Assembly: GCA_965199845.1 (NCBI GenBank)
Contig: CBDATZ010000058.1
Location: 81,492 to 145,491, forward strand
Length of the DNA: 64,000 nucleotides
Source: Ilyomonas sp965199845
GTDB taxonomy: Bacteria; Bacteroidota; Bacteroidia; Chitinophagales; Chitinophagaceae
Direction: 5' to 3'
Below, one piece after another: positions 37,008 through 46,570 of the stretch. A program made the position numbers and the translations under genes. Position 1 is the first letter of the stretch. Each line of letters begins with the position of its first letter. A model generated the notes under the pieces. The model was not told where the DNA came from and made no database searches. It saw nothing but the letters and a program-made list of their open reading frames with translations.

Positions 37008-37326
37008 GCGCCAATTGGTTATTGCAATCAGAACTATTCTTGCAGGAAACAACTACTATTCACCGGAAATTTCAATCAAACTGATTGACAATTCTGAAAA
37101 TAATAAAAAATGGAAAAAAGTTAAACGTGTTCTTTCAAAACGTGAAATGGAAGTGCTGCACTTGTTAGCTAAAGGATTAACAAATGAAGAAATTGCATCG
37201 AAGTTGGTGGTAAGCAAGCGAACAATTGATACACACCGCCAGAATATGCTTGTGAAATTACACGTTGAAAACTCCGTAAGCCTAATTATTACTGCTATTA
37301 AATTAGGAATTCTGGATCAGTTTTAA
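37008..37326 (+). pseudogene. LuxR/NarL-type response regulator, C-terminal remnant
   Basis: It reads RTILAGNNYYSPEISIKLI, then the LuxR helix-turn-helix (VLSKREMEVLHLLAKGL, TNEEIASKLVVSKRTIDTH, LVKLHVENSVSLIITAIK). The receiver domain and start are missing because the IS at 35,690-37,007 cuts it. The DNA-binding domain itself looks complete. Confidence 0.82.
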
Positions 37327-37457
37327 ATAGCGGAAAATTGTAACCTGACCCCTTCTGTGATAAGTTAAAATCTGTCTCATTAATATATTCATTGTCTGTT
37401 ATCAACAGGATACGGTTAGCTGAAAAAAGTCTTTAACTGGTAGTCTTTAGCTAAATA

Positions 37458-38387
37458 ATTCAAGTTGTTAGTTAATCAAGGGATTTTATTAAGAGTAAAA
37501 GCAAGGATAAAAAGGACAAGTTTGAGAAGAAACCCTTTGAAAGTTACAGCATGAATGGTTCTGAGAAACAAGGCTTTGATCTCACTGAATGTGGTTTCGA
37601 TTCTTTTCCTCATTTGTTCTTTCAGAAAGCTCATCCATGGCTCATCTTTTCTCTTTGCATTGCTTCTGCGCTGTATCATCAGTTCAATCCCATCCGTTTC
37701 TTTCATATCATCTTCTATGGTGTAATCGGTGTAAGCCGCATCGCCATATATTTTACTTTCTGCTGCCACTGCCAGGGAAAGTTTTTTCAGTCCCTGTACA
37801 TCGCTTTCACATCCCGGCACAAAGCAGAACTCAACCGGAATGCCTTGTGCAGTAGAGAGCACCTGCACTTTTACTCCATAAAAGTATCTTCTCATGCTTG
37901 CCTGTTTTCCTCTCCATTGCTTTCCGCTGAGCAGTCTTGAACGGCTGATACGAATGTTGTCACATACTGCCACTGGGAAAGAATCAATGATGTATTCGGA
38001 TGCACCGGCAGCTGTCTTCAAACAATGACCGATCTGATAGAACAGGCTGAACAGCAATTCTGCTACCTCATGCAGACGCCGGTTGAAACGACTCTTATCC
38101 AACATACGGGGAACCAGCTTTGCTATCTTCATGAACTGTCTTGCGTTGTCCTGATGACCACCAAAGTAAAGAGCCGATACAAGGGCTGTTGTAATCACTT
38201 CACTATCACTTACTTTCCTTCTTTTATCTTCCTTGTGTTCAACTGCTTTTAAAATGTCATCCACAATACAATAAAGAGCTATAATTTTATCCTCACAGAG
38301 CATCGGTACATAATTTTAAGTGTGGTAACTCAAAATTATTCCTTATCCCTTGCTCTGTTCTCTTATTCTATAACTAGCAACTTGGGT
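37458..38387 (-). mobile_element. IS982-family element
   Basis: Imperfect end repeats TCAAGTTGTTAGTTA (left) and TAACTAGCAACTTGGG (right) bound a single transposase gene. The size (about 930 bp) fits IS982. Confidence 0.75.
37476..38303 (-). CDS. IS982-family transposase
   Basis: A 275-residue DDE transposase. It has the family N-terminus (ALYCIVDDILKAVEHKEDKR, VSDSEVITTALVSALYFGG), the first D in SEYIIDSFPVAVCDN, KIYGDAAYTDYTIEDD and the final acidic residue in KRIETTFSEIKALF. The frame is complete. Confidence 0.9.
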   Translation of the reverse strand: MLCEDKIIALYCIVDDILKAVEHKEDKRRKVSDSEVITTALVSALYFGGHQDNARQFMKIAKLVPRMLDKSRFNRRLHEVAELLFSLFYQIGHCLKTAAGASEYIIDSFPVAVCDNIRISRSRLLSGKQWRGKQASMRRYFYGVKVQVLSTAQGIPVEFCFVPGCESDVQGLKKLSLAVAAESKIYGDAAYTDYTIEDDMKETDGIELMIQRRSNAKRKDEPWMSFLKEQMRKRIETTFSEIKALFLRTIHAVTFKGFLLKLVLFILAFTLNKIP

Positions 38388-38680
38388 TAAATAAAATTCT
38401 GCATCGGGTAAAGACTTACTACTATAATTGCACACAAACTATTCTGAAAGCTATTTGTAACCCTTGTGAAAAGTTTATTTCATTGCTCGTTATGTAAAGA
38501 TATAGAGTTAAAGACCTTTATTTCCACAGAGAACTTCTTGCATAGTGATACTTATTGCCTGAAACCGGCTCTTTGCCACTCATGTCTGAAATATGACATC
38601 AATCATCTTTTTACCTAACAACCGTCACGTATTGCCAGTGTTTTGAGGCGCAGCTTTGCAGTATCAAAAACGATACTTAT
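38388..38680. other. Intergenic, no gene seen
   Basis: AT-rich DNA between the IS982 element and a small membrane protein gene. No signal was found beyond scattered TATA-like runs. Confidence 0.4.
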
Positions 38681-39070
38681 ATGCAACATGCTATCACCAA
38701 TGCAGAAATTTCAAATCTTATCAATGCAGATTTTTATACCGTTTCCCAAACATCCCGAACCAAAACAAATCTTTTCTCCCGGTTTTTTTCATGGTGCGAA
38801 ACCCAGGAAGAGAGCCGCTTCTTATGGCTTGTATTAACGTATCTGGGACAGATCGGACTTGCCTTGCCGGCTACCTTAGCAGCCATTGTTTTTTTAGGTG
38901 GCAACAACTTCAATCTTTGGATATTCGCCTGCGTTATCAATGTGCCGGTATTAGCTGTTAACCTGGCGGCACAGGCGACCAAAGTTACCTTACCTGCTTT
39001 GTTTTTTGCCTGGATAACAGATGCTGTCATCATCATGTCTTGTGCAGCTTACTTCTTTATGCATTCATAA
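38681..39070 (+). CDS. Small integral-membrane protein
   Basis: A 129-residue protein with three membrane helices (FLWLVLTYLGQIGLALPAT, FNLWIFACVINVPVLAVN, AWITDAVIIMSCAAYFFM) after a polar N-terminus. The hydrophobic profile is convincing but the family is not known to me. The SDR gene begins 35 bp later on the same strand, so they are probably co-transcribed. Confidence 0.65.
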   Translation: MQHAITNAEISNLINADFYTVSQTSRTKTNLFSRFFSWCETQEESRFLWLVLTYLGQIGLALPATLAAIVFLGGNNFNLWIFACVINVPVLAVNLAAQATKVTLPALFFAWITDAVIIMSCAAYFFMHS

Positions 39071-39104
39071 ATGCCGGCTTTCTAACCAATATAAATCAGC
39101 GCAT

Positions 39105-39832
39105 CATGGATAAATATCTTACGGGCAAAACAGCCATCGTAACCGGCGCCGCATCCGGCATCGGGGAGGCTACCGCCTTACTTTATGCTGACCTCGGAGC
39201 TAATGTTGTCATCTCCGATATTGATGAGTTAAAAGGTAAAGAAGTAGCCGGAAGAATACGGCAGGGAGGAGGTAACGTATTCTTTCTCAAAACGGATGTA
39301 AGCAACCCGCATGATTGTGAGCAGCTATTAATCAAAACAGCCGAAGCTTTCGGCAGCATAGACATCGCTTTCAACAATGCCGGTATCGGCGGAGAAAGCA
39401 ACCCCGCAGGCAACATGAGTATCGAAGGCTGGAACAAGGTCATTGCAGTGAATCTCAACAGTATCTTCTATTGTATGAAATACCAGTTGTTACAAATGGA
39501 AAGGCAGCGCAGCGGAGCTATTGTCAATAACTCTTCCATTTTGGGTTCTGTGGGCTTTGCTAATTCTGCCGGATACGCAGCCGCCAAGCATGGCATTATT
39601 GGCTTAACACAAACGGCAGCGTTGGAATATTCCGCAAAAGGCATTCGTATCAATGCGGTAGGTCCTGCTTTTATTAATACGCCGTTATTAACAGAAGCGG
39701 GCATGAGCAACGAAACAAAACAGTCTGTATTAGTGCCGCTTCACCCGATTGGGCGCTTAGGCGAATCAAAAGAAGTAGCTGAGCTGGTAGTCTGGCTTAG
39801 CTCAGGCAAAGCCTCCTTTGTTACCGGAAGTG
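39105..39832 (+). pseudogene. SDR-family oxidoreductase, C-terminus cut by IS3
   Basis: The start MDKYLTGKTAIVTGAASGIG gives the NAD(P) glycine motif (TGAASGIG). NNAGIGG, the catalytic serine and YAAAKHG (Y-x3-K), and NAVGPAFINTPL follow. Only the last residues after SFVTGS are lost, where the IS3 copy replaces the usual DGGY end. The catalytic set is complete, so the 242-codon piece may retain some fold, but the frame then runs into IS3 DNA. Confidence 0.88.
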
Positions 39833-39867
39833 TGAGGTGTGTCGATTTTGCCGGACAGAGAAGTTGC

Positions 39868-40701
39868 TTAGGTTTTGTAAAAATAGTAGTTTTTTTCAAA
39901 GTCATTGGGGCATTGATAACCGAGAGATGAGTGCCTTCGTTTTGTGTTGTAATACATCTCTATGTACTCAAAGATTTCTGTGTGGGCATCCTGCAGATCG
40001 TCGAAAGCACCATCCTGCAACAGTTCTGTTTTGAAACGGCTGAAGCAGGACTCCATAAAGGCATTATCGTAGGGGTTATCTGACCGGCTCATGCTCTGCA
40101 ACATCTGCCCCGATGCAATCAGTTCCCGGAACCCGTTGCCTGCATACTGACCGCCGCGATCAGTATGAACCATCAATCCTTTTGCATCGCTGCGGCGGCT
40201 CATCAGTGCTTTTTTGAAAGCTGTTACCACCAGCGCTTCTTTCATGTGACTGTCTAACTGCCAGCCGGTAATTCTGCGGGAATACAAATCCATCCAGACT
40301 GCCAGGTAAAGAAAGCCGCCACCTGCCAGCGGGATATAAGTGATGTCTCCCACCCAGACTTCACCGGGCTTTTGCGGCGCCTCTCTTTCCAAAAGCAGGT
40401 TGGGGCTAATGGGGTAAGGATGACGGCTGTCAGTTGTACGGGGCACAAAGCTGCGGGGCTGGATCGCTTTCAAGCCGTGCTCTGTCAGCACTTTACGAAC
40501 TTTGTACCGGCTTGTCTTTACCTCTGCTGCTTTCAGTTCCGCCACTATCCTGCGCGCACCATAGCGCCTGCGGTGCTCCTGAAAAATATCAACAATATGC
40601 TCTTCCATTTCTTTTTTCTTTTGGTCAGCAAGGCGGCTTCTTTTCTGCTGCTTCCAGTCGTAGTAAGCGCTGCGGCTTACCTGAAGCACCCGGCATAGCA
40701 T
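39868..40701 (-). CDS. IS3 OrfB, integrase-type transposase (copy 2)
   Basis: Identical protein to the 30,491-31,324 copy (277 residues; GDITYIPLAGGG, HTDRGGQY and FMESCFSRFKTE in the DDE core). Intact and made by frameshifting from OrfA. Confidence 0.93.
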   Translation of the reverse strand: MLCRVLQVSRSAYYDWKQQKRSRLADQKKKEMEEHIVDIFQEHRRRYGARRIVAELKAAEVKTSRYKVRKVLTEHGLKAIQPRSFVPRTTDSRHPYPISPNLLLEREAPQKPGEVWVGDITYIPLAGGGFLYLAVWMDLYSRRITGWQLDSHMKEALVVTAFKKALMSRRSDAKGLMVHTDRGGQYAGNGFRELIASGQMLQSMSRSDNPYDNAFMESCFSRFKTELLQDGAFDDLQDAHTEIFEYIEMYYNTKRRHSSLGYQCPNDFEKNYYFYKT

Positions 40702-40751
40702 CTGTGCCTTGTATTGCCCCGCTTGTGTCTCAATAAACCGGTAGCGCTCCC

Positions 40752-41063
40752 TCAGGTCTGACGGCTGAAAATGAGCAAGGCTTTTTTTAAAATATCACGC
40801 TCCTGCTCCAACTCTTTGATCCGTTTGAGTAAGGAAAGTTGATCTTCACCCGCAGCAGGGCTGTTCTCCTTACCAACTGTATTTGGCTGTCCCTGGCTGC
40901 TGTTGTGACTGCGGCTTCTCCACCGGTAGATAATGTTCTCACCAATGCCTAAGCTGCGGGCAACCTCGCTCACCGGGCGACCGTTGCTGATCATTTGTAA
41001 CACCTCTTCCTTAAACGAAGCATCGTACTTGCGGCGCTTGATACCGCTGCTGTTCTCTTTCAT
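40752..41063 (-). CDS. IS3 OrfA, helix-turn-helix protein (copy 2)
   Basis: Identical to the 31,375-31,686 copy (103 residues). Confidence 0.92.
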   Translation of the reverse strand: MKENSSGIKRRKYDASFKEEVLQMISNGRPVSEVARSLGIGENIIYRWRSRSHNSSQGQPNTVGKENSPAAGEDQLSLLKRIKELEQERDILKKALLIFSRQT

Positions 41064-41116
41064 TCCTGTTGCTAATTTATAGCAACTTTACTGTCCGGTT
41101 TTATTAGACCATCTCA

Positions 41117-41641
41117 GTGAACACCTCTTTTGTCCAGACCAATATATATTTCATCAGTTTCTACTTGTCCCATTTCAGGGACAGTTGTACGGAGGTGATT
41201 TTGCAAAGAATAGCAAGTCAATCCTGTAAATATGTCTATAAGTCTGTTGTAACGAACTTTTGCTAAAAGACCTTGCTCGTCATTCATCGCATATTTACTT
41301 ATAATTCCAGGTGTAGCGTCAGGAATCTTCGTTTCTGCTAAATGTTCTGTCGGTCTAAAAAATGTTTGCTTAGTCAATACGATTTTATATAAGGCTCTTC
41401 CAACGGGGCGAATTATCCATTCAAATCCTTCCGGGGCTTTCTTAATAATACTTTCTGGTAATGCAGCTCTGTATCGGAACGAATACAGTATATCCCCAAG
41501 ATTTTTAGGAAGTTGAATATTCAACTTTGTTGCAGTAGTTATAATCTCTTCACGTGTGAATGGAATTTCAGTAACGCCTTTCTTATAGGTTTTTAAAAAT
41601 ATTGCCTCAATGATTTGAGAATAACGATTTGCTTTTGCCAT
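41117..41641 (-). pseudogene. Restriction endonuclease, N-terminal half (split)
   Basis: Starts at ATG (MAKANRYSQIIEAIFLKTY), 15 bp after the methyltransferase stop; the frame could also start at TTG inside that gene. It runs 175 codons to VETDEIYIGLDKRGVH and then enters IS3. The acidic E-T-D-E before the break and the V-Q-A-K in the other half (30,183-30,452) form a PD-(D/E)xK nuclease core interrupted exactly in the middle. The rebuilt nuclease would be about 264 residues and would pair with the methyltransferase. Confidence 0.82.
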
Positions 41642-41655
41642 AGTTTTTCGGGTGC

Positions 41656-42987
41656 TTATCCCCGCCAACGCAATATAACTACTTCTTCATTCAAGTCCGT
41701 TTTTGTAGTAGTTGAGAACCTTGTTCTGAATAAATCAATTCTTACAAGCTCATAACCTAACGTTTGAGCAATTTCCGCAAGCAAATGCCCGGTTCTAATC
41801 ATAACTCTTAAATATGAAGCTTGGTCACCTACTACATAAGCTAAAAAGGCTCCCGGTTTTAAGACAGATTGTAACTCTATTAAATGTTTCGCCATGCCAC
41901 CAAAATATAACTTTGTTACTTTATGATAAAGTTTTTCAAATCCCGATGTTTTTCCAAGTTCAATTCGCCTCATCTCAATTTCATTAGCGATTCTTTGAAT
42001 CTCTGGAAAGGACTTTACATAATCATCATCATTATCACCTTTATAAACACCTCTTGTATTAGAACGCAATAAAGTTTTTTTAAACATTTTTAGTTCCTCA
42101 TTACTACTTATAAAACCTAACAACACTGATTCAAGACGAGTGGTTCTTGTATAATCTTTTTCATTTGGGTAAGGCGGAGAGGTTATTACTGCTGATATTT
42201 TTTGTCCATTTAATAATTCTTTTAAATTTCTAGAGTCACTAAGAAATACCTTAGCTGCTACGTCCGTATGTAAGGCTTTTGAATGTTCTATGTCTCTAAC
42301 GATTTTTGAAACTTGTTTAAACCAAGGAAAAATTACAGGAGAATCTGGTTTTAGTTTTCCTACTCCAACTTCAGGACCAAATCGGAGGTTGCTAAATTCA
42401 AAAACCGACGATTTAGCCAAAGCGAGATTAAAGTATTTGTGATATGGGGTGTTTTTATACTCATTTATCTTGTCAAGTAGCGTCAAACATTTATGCAATG
42501 GTAAAGAACTTAATGAATCTTTGAGCATTAGTTTTTCTTGCTCTTTTGATAGCTGCCGTAAAGATTTTGCTTCTAAATTTCTTAAAGATGGTGTGTCTGT
42601 AATGTTCAGTTTTTCAATTTCGCTGGTTGCTAAATCCTTGATTTTATTTGCTATGTCTAATAATGCAGATGTATCAATATGCCAATCAATTTTTACTGAA
42701 CTGGCAAAATGAGCAAAAGGATTTGCTTCAATTCCAATAGATGGTATGCTTTGTAGTTTCGCTTCCACCAAAGTTGTTCCTGTCCCACAGAAAGGGTCAA
42801 GTACAATATCATTTTCTGTGAGATTAAACTCCTTTAGATACTGCCTAACGAGATGGGGGGGATAGGATAACACGAATCTGTACCAATCATGGAATTCCTT
42901 ATCAGAAAAATCAAGTTTATTTTTTACCGAGTTCTTTAGGTCGTAGTCTGGAAATAAAGTCTGCAATTGTATGGTCTTTAAAAGCAA
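41656..42987 (-). CDS. Cassette gene: DNA methyltransferase of a type II R-M system
   Basis: A 443-residue amino-methyltransferase. It has the SAM site VLDPFCGTGTTLVEAKLQS near residue 63 and the catalytic motif TSPPYPNEKDYTRTTRLES near residue 268, separated by about 200 residues, plus FLAYVVGDQASYLRV later. TSPPY favours N4-cytosine or N6-adenine methylation. The start is TTG, since no ATG is in frame near the conserved part, and AGAGG lies upstream. The restriction gene follows directly but is split by IS3, so this is now an orphan methyltransferase that should still mark DNA. Confidence 0.88.
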   Translation of the reverse strand: MLLKTIQLQTLFPDYDLKNSVKNKLDFSDKEFHDWYRFVLSYPPHLVRQYLKEFNLTENDIVLDPFCGTGTTLVEAKLQSIPSIGIEANPFAHFASSVKIDWHIDTSALLDIANKIKDLATSEIEKLNITDTPSLRNLEAKSLRQLSKEQEKLMLKDSLSSLPLHKCLTLLDKINEYKNTPYHKYFNLALAKSSVFEFSNLRFGPEVGVGKLKPDSPVIFPWFKQVSKIVRDIEHSKALHTDVAAKVFLSDSRNLKELLNGQKISAVITSPPYPNEKDYTRTTRLESVLLGFISSNEELKMFKKTLLRSNTRGVYKGDNDDDYVKSFPEIQRIANEIEMRRIELGKTSGFEKLYHKVTKLYFGGMAKHLIELQSVLKPGAFLAYVVGDQASYLRVMIRTGHLLAEIAQTLGYELVRIDLFRTRFSTTTKTDLNEEVVILRWRG

Positions 42988-43042
42988 ATCTAACTTTTTT
43001 TCACCTCTTTTTGATTATAGTACGGTGTCCAAAAAGGGTTGC

Positions 43043-43237
43043 AGGCAACGTTGAGGCTTGCCGCAGGGCTGGTATTTTATAACTGTCAGCCCGGCAACTG
43101 AAGCCGATTGAAAAACTGATGTTGAAGTTAACAACTAAAAGCCTAATAGAATTGGGTCAGCCCGATATTAGTTGATAGTAGTACAACTGCCGATTGTTAT
43201 TACGTCCGCCAGCATTGCGGCAAACCTTTTGTTGGCT
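43043..43237 (-). repeat. attC-like site 11
   Basis: Boxes AGGCAAC and GTTGGCT; arm GAGGCTTGCCGCAGGGCTGG pairs with GCCAGCATTGCGGCAAACC. Confidence 0.82.
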
Positions 43238-43254
43238 GTTCGTTGTTCTTCTCG

Positions 43255-43613
43255 TCAAACGTGGTCTGGGAATTTTGCACAAAGTTTTGGAAACAGATTT
43301 TTCAAGTCATCGCTTTCTTCCGCCCATTCTGTTCCTGTCGTTTCAATTTGTTCTTTAAATGGATAAGGCATTTCTTGTTCTGTAATTTCTTCAAAAACAG
43401 TTGATGGCACATAACCCATACCTTCCCATTCAATTTCATCCATTGTGTCTGTGTCAAAGTCAACAAGACTTTCGGGGTCTTTAATTGTCTTGTAATAAAA
43501 GTCTTTGCCTTGTCCGATTACCCATTCTCTGAAATCGTTAAAACTGTCGTCACCACAACCACCGTGAATAATATAAATTGCTCCCCAAAGTGTATATTCC
43601 GTAGAAGTTGACC
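43255..43613 (-). pseudogene. DUF4240 protein, C-terminal half (split by IS21)
   Basis: It reads TEYTLWGAIYIIHGGCGDD, SFNDFREWVIGQGKDFYY and PSTVFEEITEQEMPYPF. This is the core of DUF4240, a small-protein family of unknown function. The piece before it in the apparent frame is IS21 DNA. The missing N-terminal half lies at 46,204-46,527, across the IS21 element. Confidence 0.82.
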
Positions 43614-43723
43614 AGGGTATTCCGTGGCAAAATGACCAGTGGTTATGCTGGCAAAAAGTGATCGGGTAATGCTCTGTGTAAGCGGTTATCAAAAATAGTT
43701 ACTTTCTTCTTTGTTGTTAAACT

Positions 43724-44494
43724 TTATTCCTTTTCTACCTCCTGCATTGTTTGTTTCTTTTTCCTCAGCGATTTTCCTTTCAGTTCCAGCCGGTGCGCAT
43801 CATGGATGATCCTGTCAAGAATGGCATCAGCGATGGTTTGTTCTCCGATCACTTCATACCATTTCGATACCGGCAGCTGAGAGGTAATAATCATCGATGC
43901 CTTGCCATGTCTGTCTTCAATGATTTCCATCAGCGTTGCCCGGCTTTGTGCGTCAAAAGGCTGTATGCCAAAGTCGTCTAAGATGAGAAGCTGCTGCCGC
44001 TCGATACGGGTAAGTTCTTTCATGTAAGAACCATCAGCCTTTGCCATCTTGAGCTTAGCGAAGAGCTTTGGTGTACTTGCATACAGCACCCGGTAGCCAC
44101 TGATGCAAGCCTGATGACCAATGGCGGACGCAATATAGCTTTTGCCTATGCCGGTGCTGCCTGTAATGAGCACATTTTCTTTCTTGTTGATAAAGTTGCA
44201 TTCAGCCAGCCTTCCCATCTGGTTGCGGTCAAGAGAGCGGTCAGCCTGGTAGTACATCTCTTCCACAGAAGCTTTGTAGCGGAAGTGAGCATTGGAGAGC
44301 CGTCTCTCTGTATTTCTGTTCTGCCTGTCTTCCCATTCGGCTTCTACCAGAAAAGCGATCATCTCATCGATCGTATACTTGTTGAGCCCATCAGTCTCGA
44401 GGCTGGTCTTAAAAGCCCGGAACATGCCGAAGAGCTTTAATTTGCGGATTCTGTCCAGTGTGTTTGCGTTCATAATTGATTGTTTGATTGTCAA
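43724..44494 (-). CDS. istB: IS21 IstB, ATPase helper
   Basis: A 256-residue AAA+ ATPase. Walker A is ITGSTGIGKSYIASAIGHQ and Walker B is LLILDDFGIQPF. IstB assembles on target DNA and directs the transposase. It starts just before the istA stop on the same strand, an operon. An alternative start seven codons in is possible. Confidence 0.93.
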   Translation of the reverse strand: MTIKQSIMNANTLDRIRKLKLFGMFRAFKTSLETDGLNKYTIDEMIAFLVEAEWEDRQNRNTERRLSNAHFRYKASVEEMYYQADRSLDRNQMGRLAECNFINKKENVLITGSTGIGKSYIASAIGHQACISGYRVLYASTPKLFAKLKMAKADGSYMKELTRIERQQLLILDDFGIQPFDAQSRATLMEIIEDRHGKASMIITSQLPVSKWYEVIGEQTIADAILDRIIHDAHRLELKGKSLRKKKQTMQEVEKE

Positions 44495-44500
44495 AAAAAA

Positions 44501-46045
44501 TTATCGGTAGTATTGTTTTCCCCGGATGTTGTCGTGTGATGGCATTTTTGAAGTCCCTGTGTCTTCGTTCAGTAAATCCATACCTTTTTCAAGGATGGTC
44601 TGGATCGTTTTATAGTTATAGACACCATAGTCCAGCGCCCTCCTGCAGGCGGCGATCAGCCTTTCACTGCCTGCTTTCCGGCTAAAGCTCAACACACCCA
44701 TGCAGGATTTATAAGCCTGTTCAGGATGCTGCTTGCGCTCCAGTATCTTTACGATATACAGCTTCACATCTTCATGGATAGAAGCTGCCCATTCAATAAA
44801 GTGCTCTGCCGTCCAGTCTGCCATGAACTTGTGAGTGGAAGCCAGGTGTTCCTTGTCTGTCGTGTAAGCATAAGGGCACTTCGTTCGCTTGTGTACAGCA
44901 ATACGTTCATAATGGTAGAAGACTTCAACGGAAGAGCGCGAGTAGAGCAGCTTTATTTTCTTACCAATGAAGCGGTAAGGAACACTGTAATAGTGCTTGT
45001 CCACACCCAAACAAACATGCCCGTTCTTCATGACCGTAGCGTGCATCTGTTTTTTAAATTCATAGCGAAGAACAGGCAATGGAGCTAACACCGACCTTTC
45101 TACTTCTTCGAACTGTTCTCTGCGGCTGTAATGGCGCCCCTTGAAAGGCTGGTTGTTATGCACTTCAAGGGCTGCTTTGATGGCTGTATTAAGCTCTTCC
45201 AAACTGTAATAAATGCTTTGTCGGATGAGCGTATAAACGCGCGTGTACATGATCCTGACAGCTCCTTCTACGAGCGCTTTATCCCGGGGACGGTAGGCTC
45301 TGGTAGGAAGAACTGCCATACAATAGTGGTCTGCAAAATCAGCAAACGACTCGTTGACGGTAGGCTCATAGCGGCTGCTCTTGGTAACGGCTGACTTTAG
45401 ATTATCGGTAACGATAGCCAGCGGCACGCCACCATAGAAGTGCAGGGCGTTCTCGCAGGCTGGAATCAGGTCTTCTTTCCCTTGCGTCATGACAGCTTCG
45501 ATATAAGTCAGCTGGCTGGCACCCAGAATGGCGATGAAGACTTCAACGTCCTTTACTTCCCCTGTGTTCTTGTCAACGATTGAAAGCTTCTCGCCGGCAA
45601 AGTCAACAAACATCTTGTCACCGGCTTTGTGCTCTATATGCATGACCGGGTTCACCTGCGCTTTCCACTGGTTATAGTAAAAGCAAAATTGTGTGTACTG
45701 AAAGCCTTTGGGATGCTGCTTCATGTATTCTTGCCATAAGAGAAGTCTTGTTGTTCCCTTGCGCTTCAGTTCCTTTTCCACATGGGGAAAGAGATTATGA
45801 AGATCAAACAAACGGGGATCAGGAGGCTTTTCATCACTCTTTCCAAAGAGGTCGTCGAGCTCTTTGTCAGTGAGCCGGTTGATGTCTTCGAACGTAAAAC
45901 GGGAGTCCTGGAATGCTTGTATGTACTTCTTGGCGGTATTGCGCGATACGCCCGTCCAGGCTGCAATAGAAAGCCGGCTGGTTCCTTGTGTATAGAGGCG
46001 AATGATCTGACGGATTTTACTCATGCTGATCGGTGTGTTTGCCAT
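44501..46045 (-). CDS. istA: IS21 IstA, DDE transposase
   Basis: A 514-residue protein with an N-terminal HTH (MSKIRQIIRLYTQGTSRLS, AAWTGVSRNTAKKYI) and an rve core (DKMFVDFAGEKLSIVD, VPLAIVTDNLKSAV, KALVEGAVRIMYTRVY), then the Mu-type C-terminal strand domain (VCLGVDKHYYSVPYRFIG). Complete. Confidence 0.93.
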   Translation of the reverse strand: MANTPISMSKIRQIIRLYTQGTSRLSIAAWTGVSRNTAKKYIQAFQDSRFTFEDINRLTDKELDDLFGKSDEKPPDPRLFDLHNLFPHVEKELKRKGTTRLLLWQEYMKQHPKGFQYTQFCFYYNQWKAQVNPVMHIEHKAGDKMFVDFAGEKLSIVDKNTGEVKDVEVFIAILGASQLTYIEAVMTQGKEDLIPACENALHFYGGVPLAIVTDNLKSAVTKSSRYEPTVNESFADFADHYCMAVLPTRAYRPRDKALVEGAVRIMYTRVYTLIRQSIYYSLEELNTAIKAALEVHNNQPFKGRHYSRREQFEEVERSVLAPLPVLRYEFKKQMHATVMKNGHVCLGVDKHYYSVPYRFIGKKIKLLYSRSSVEVFYHYERIAVHKRTKCPYAYTTDKEHLASTHKFMADWTAEHFIEWAASIHEDVKLYIVKILERKQHPEQAYKSCMGVLSFSRKAGSERLIAACRRALDYGVYNYKTIQTILEKGMDLLNEDTGTSKMPSHDNIRGKQYYR

Positions 46046-46203
46046 ACTTTGTAGTGTCAGCTTCTTATAGCTGACAACTAAAAATAGGTTGCTTACACAG
46101 TGGTCACAATCACTTTGAAAGGGTGGTCAGTTTGCCGCGGAATCCGCGGTAATTGAAGTGGTCAATTTGCGCCGGAATCCACTGGTCAGTTTACCACGGA
46201 ACC

Positions 46204-46527
46204 GTTGACCCTATTCCCGAAATATCTATTGGTCATTATCAGCGAAATATCCACCCAAAGTTCCCAGGTATTTGCTTGTCCTCTGAAATATCTAAACCTG
46301 TTACTAAATAAAATTATGTCGTCAGGTGTCAATTTGCGAAGTTCATTTGCTAACTCTTCTTGCTGTTCTTCGAAGTCGCCATTTGAATTGTCTTTGGTTG
46401 TTTGAATAATTTTCCAAAACTGATCTTCGTCCATTAACTTGTCCGTAGAAGTAAAATTTGTGTTTTTAGGTGGCTCAACATTTGCGTCTTTTTTTGTACC
46501 GCCAAAGAGTTTGTCAAATAGTCCCAT
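46204..46527 (-). pseudogene. DUF4240 protein, N-terminal half (split by IS21)
   Basis: It starts MGLFDKLFGGTKKDANVEP and reaches DEDQFWKIIQTTKDNSNG, ELANELRKLTPDDIILFSN and RYFRGQANTWELW, the N-terminal half of DUF4240. The frame then enters IS21. Joining it to the half at 43,255-43,613 gives one protein of about 200 residues, though the join looks one base out of frame. Confidence 0.8.
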
Positions 46528-46570
46528 AGTTAATTTTATTTGTTGAAACGGAATGTCTGTTTACAATGAC

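Larger units (their letters stand above)
39833..41116 (-). mobile_element. IS3-family element, copy 2
   Basis: 1,284 bp, the same as copy 1 (30,456-31,739) and in the same orientation. Together they bracket an 8.1-kb island. Its right flank is GTG followed by the N-terminal half of the restriction gene. Confidence 0.92.
43614..46203 (-). mobile_element. IS21-family element in a DUF4240 cassette gene
   Basis: 2,590 bp with istA/istB. End sequences share TTCCGTGG(C/T)AAA and TGACCAGTGG, with further internal copies of TGACCA. GTTGACC lies directly outside both ends, the probable 7-bp target duplication. Confidence 0.85.

Noticed and set aside
31740..39832. Prophage
   Set aside because: Only one KilA-N fragment is phage-like; there are no structural, lysis or packaging genes.
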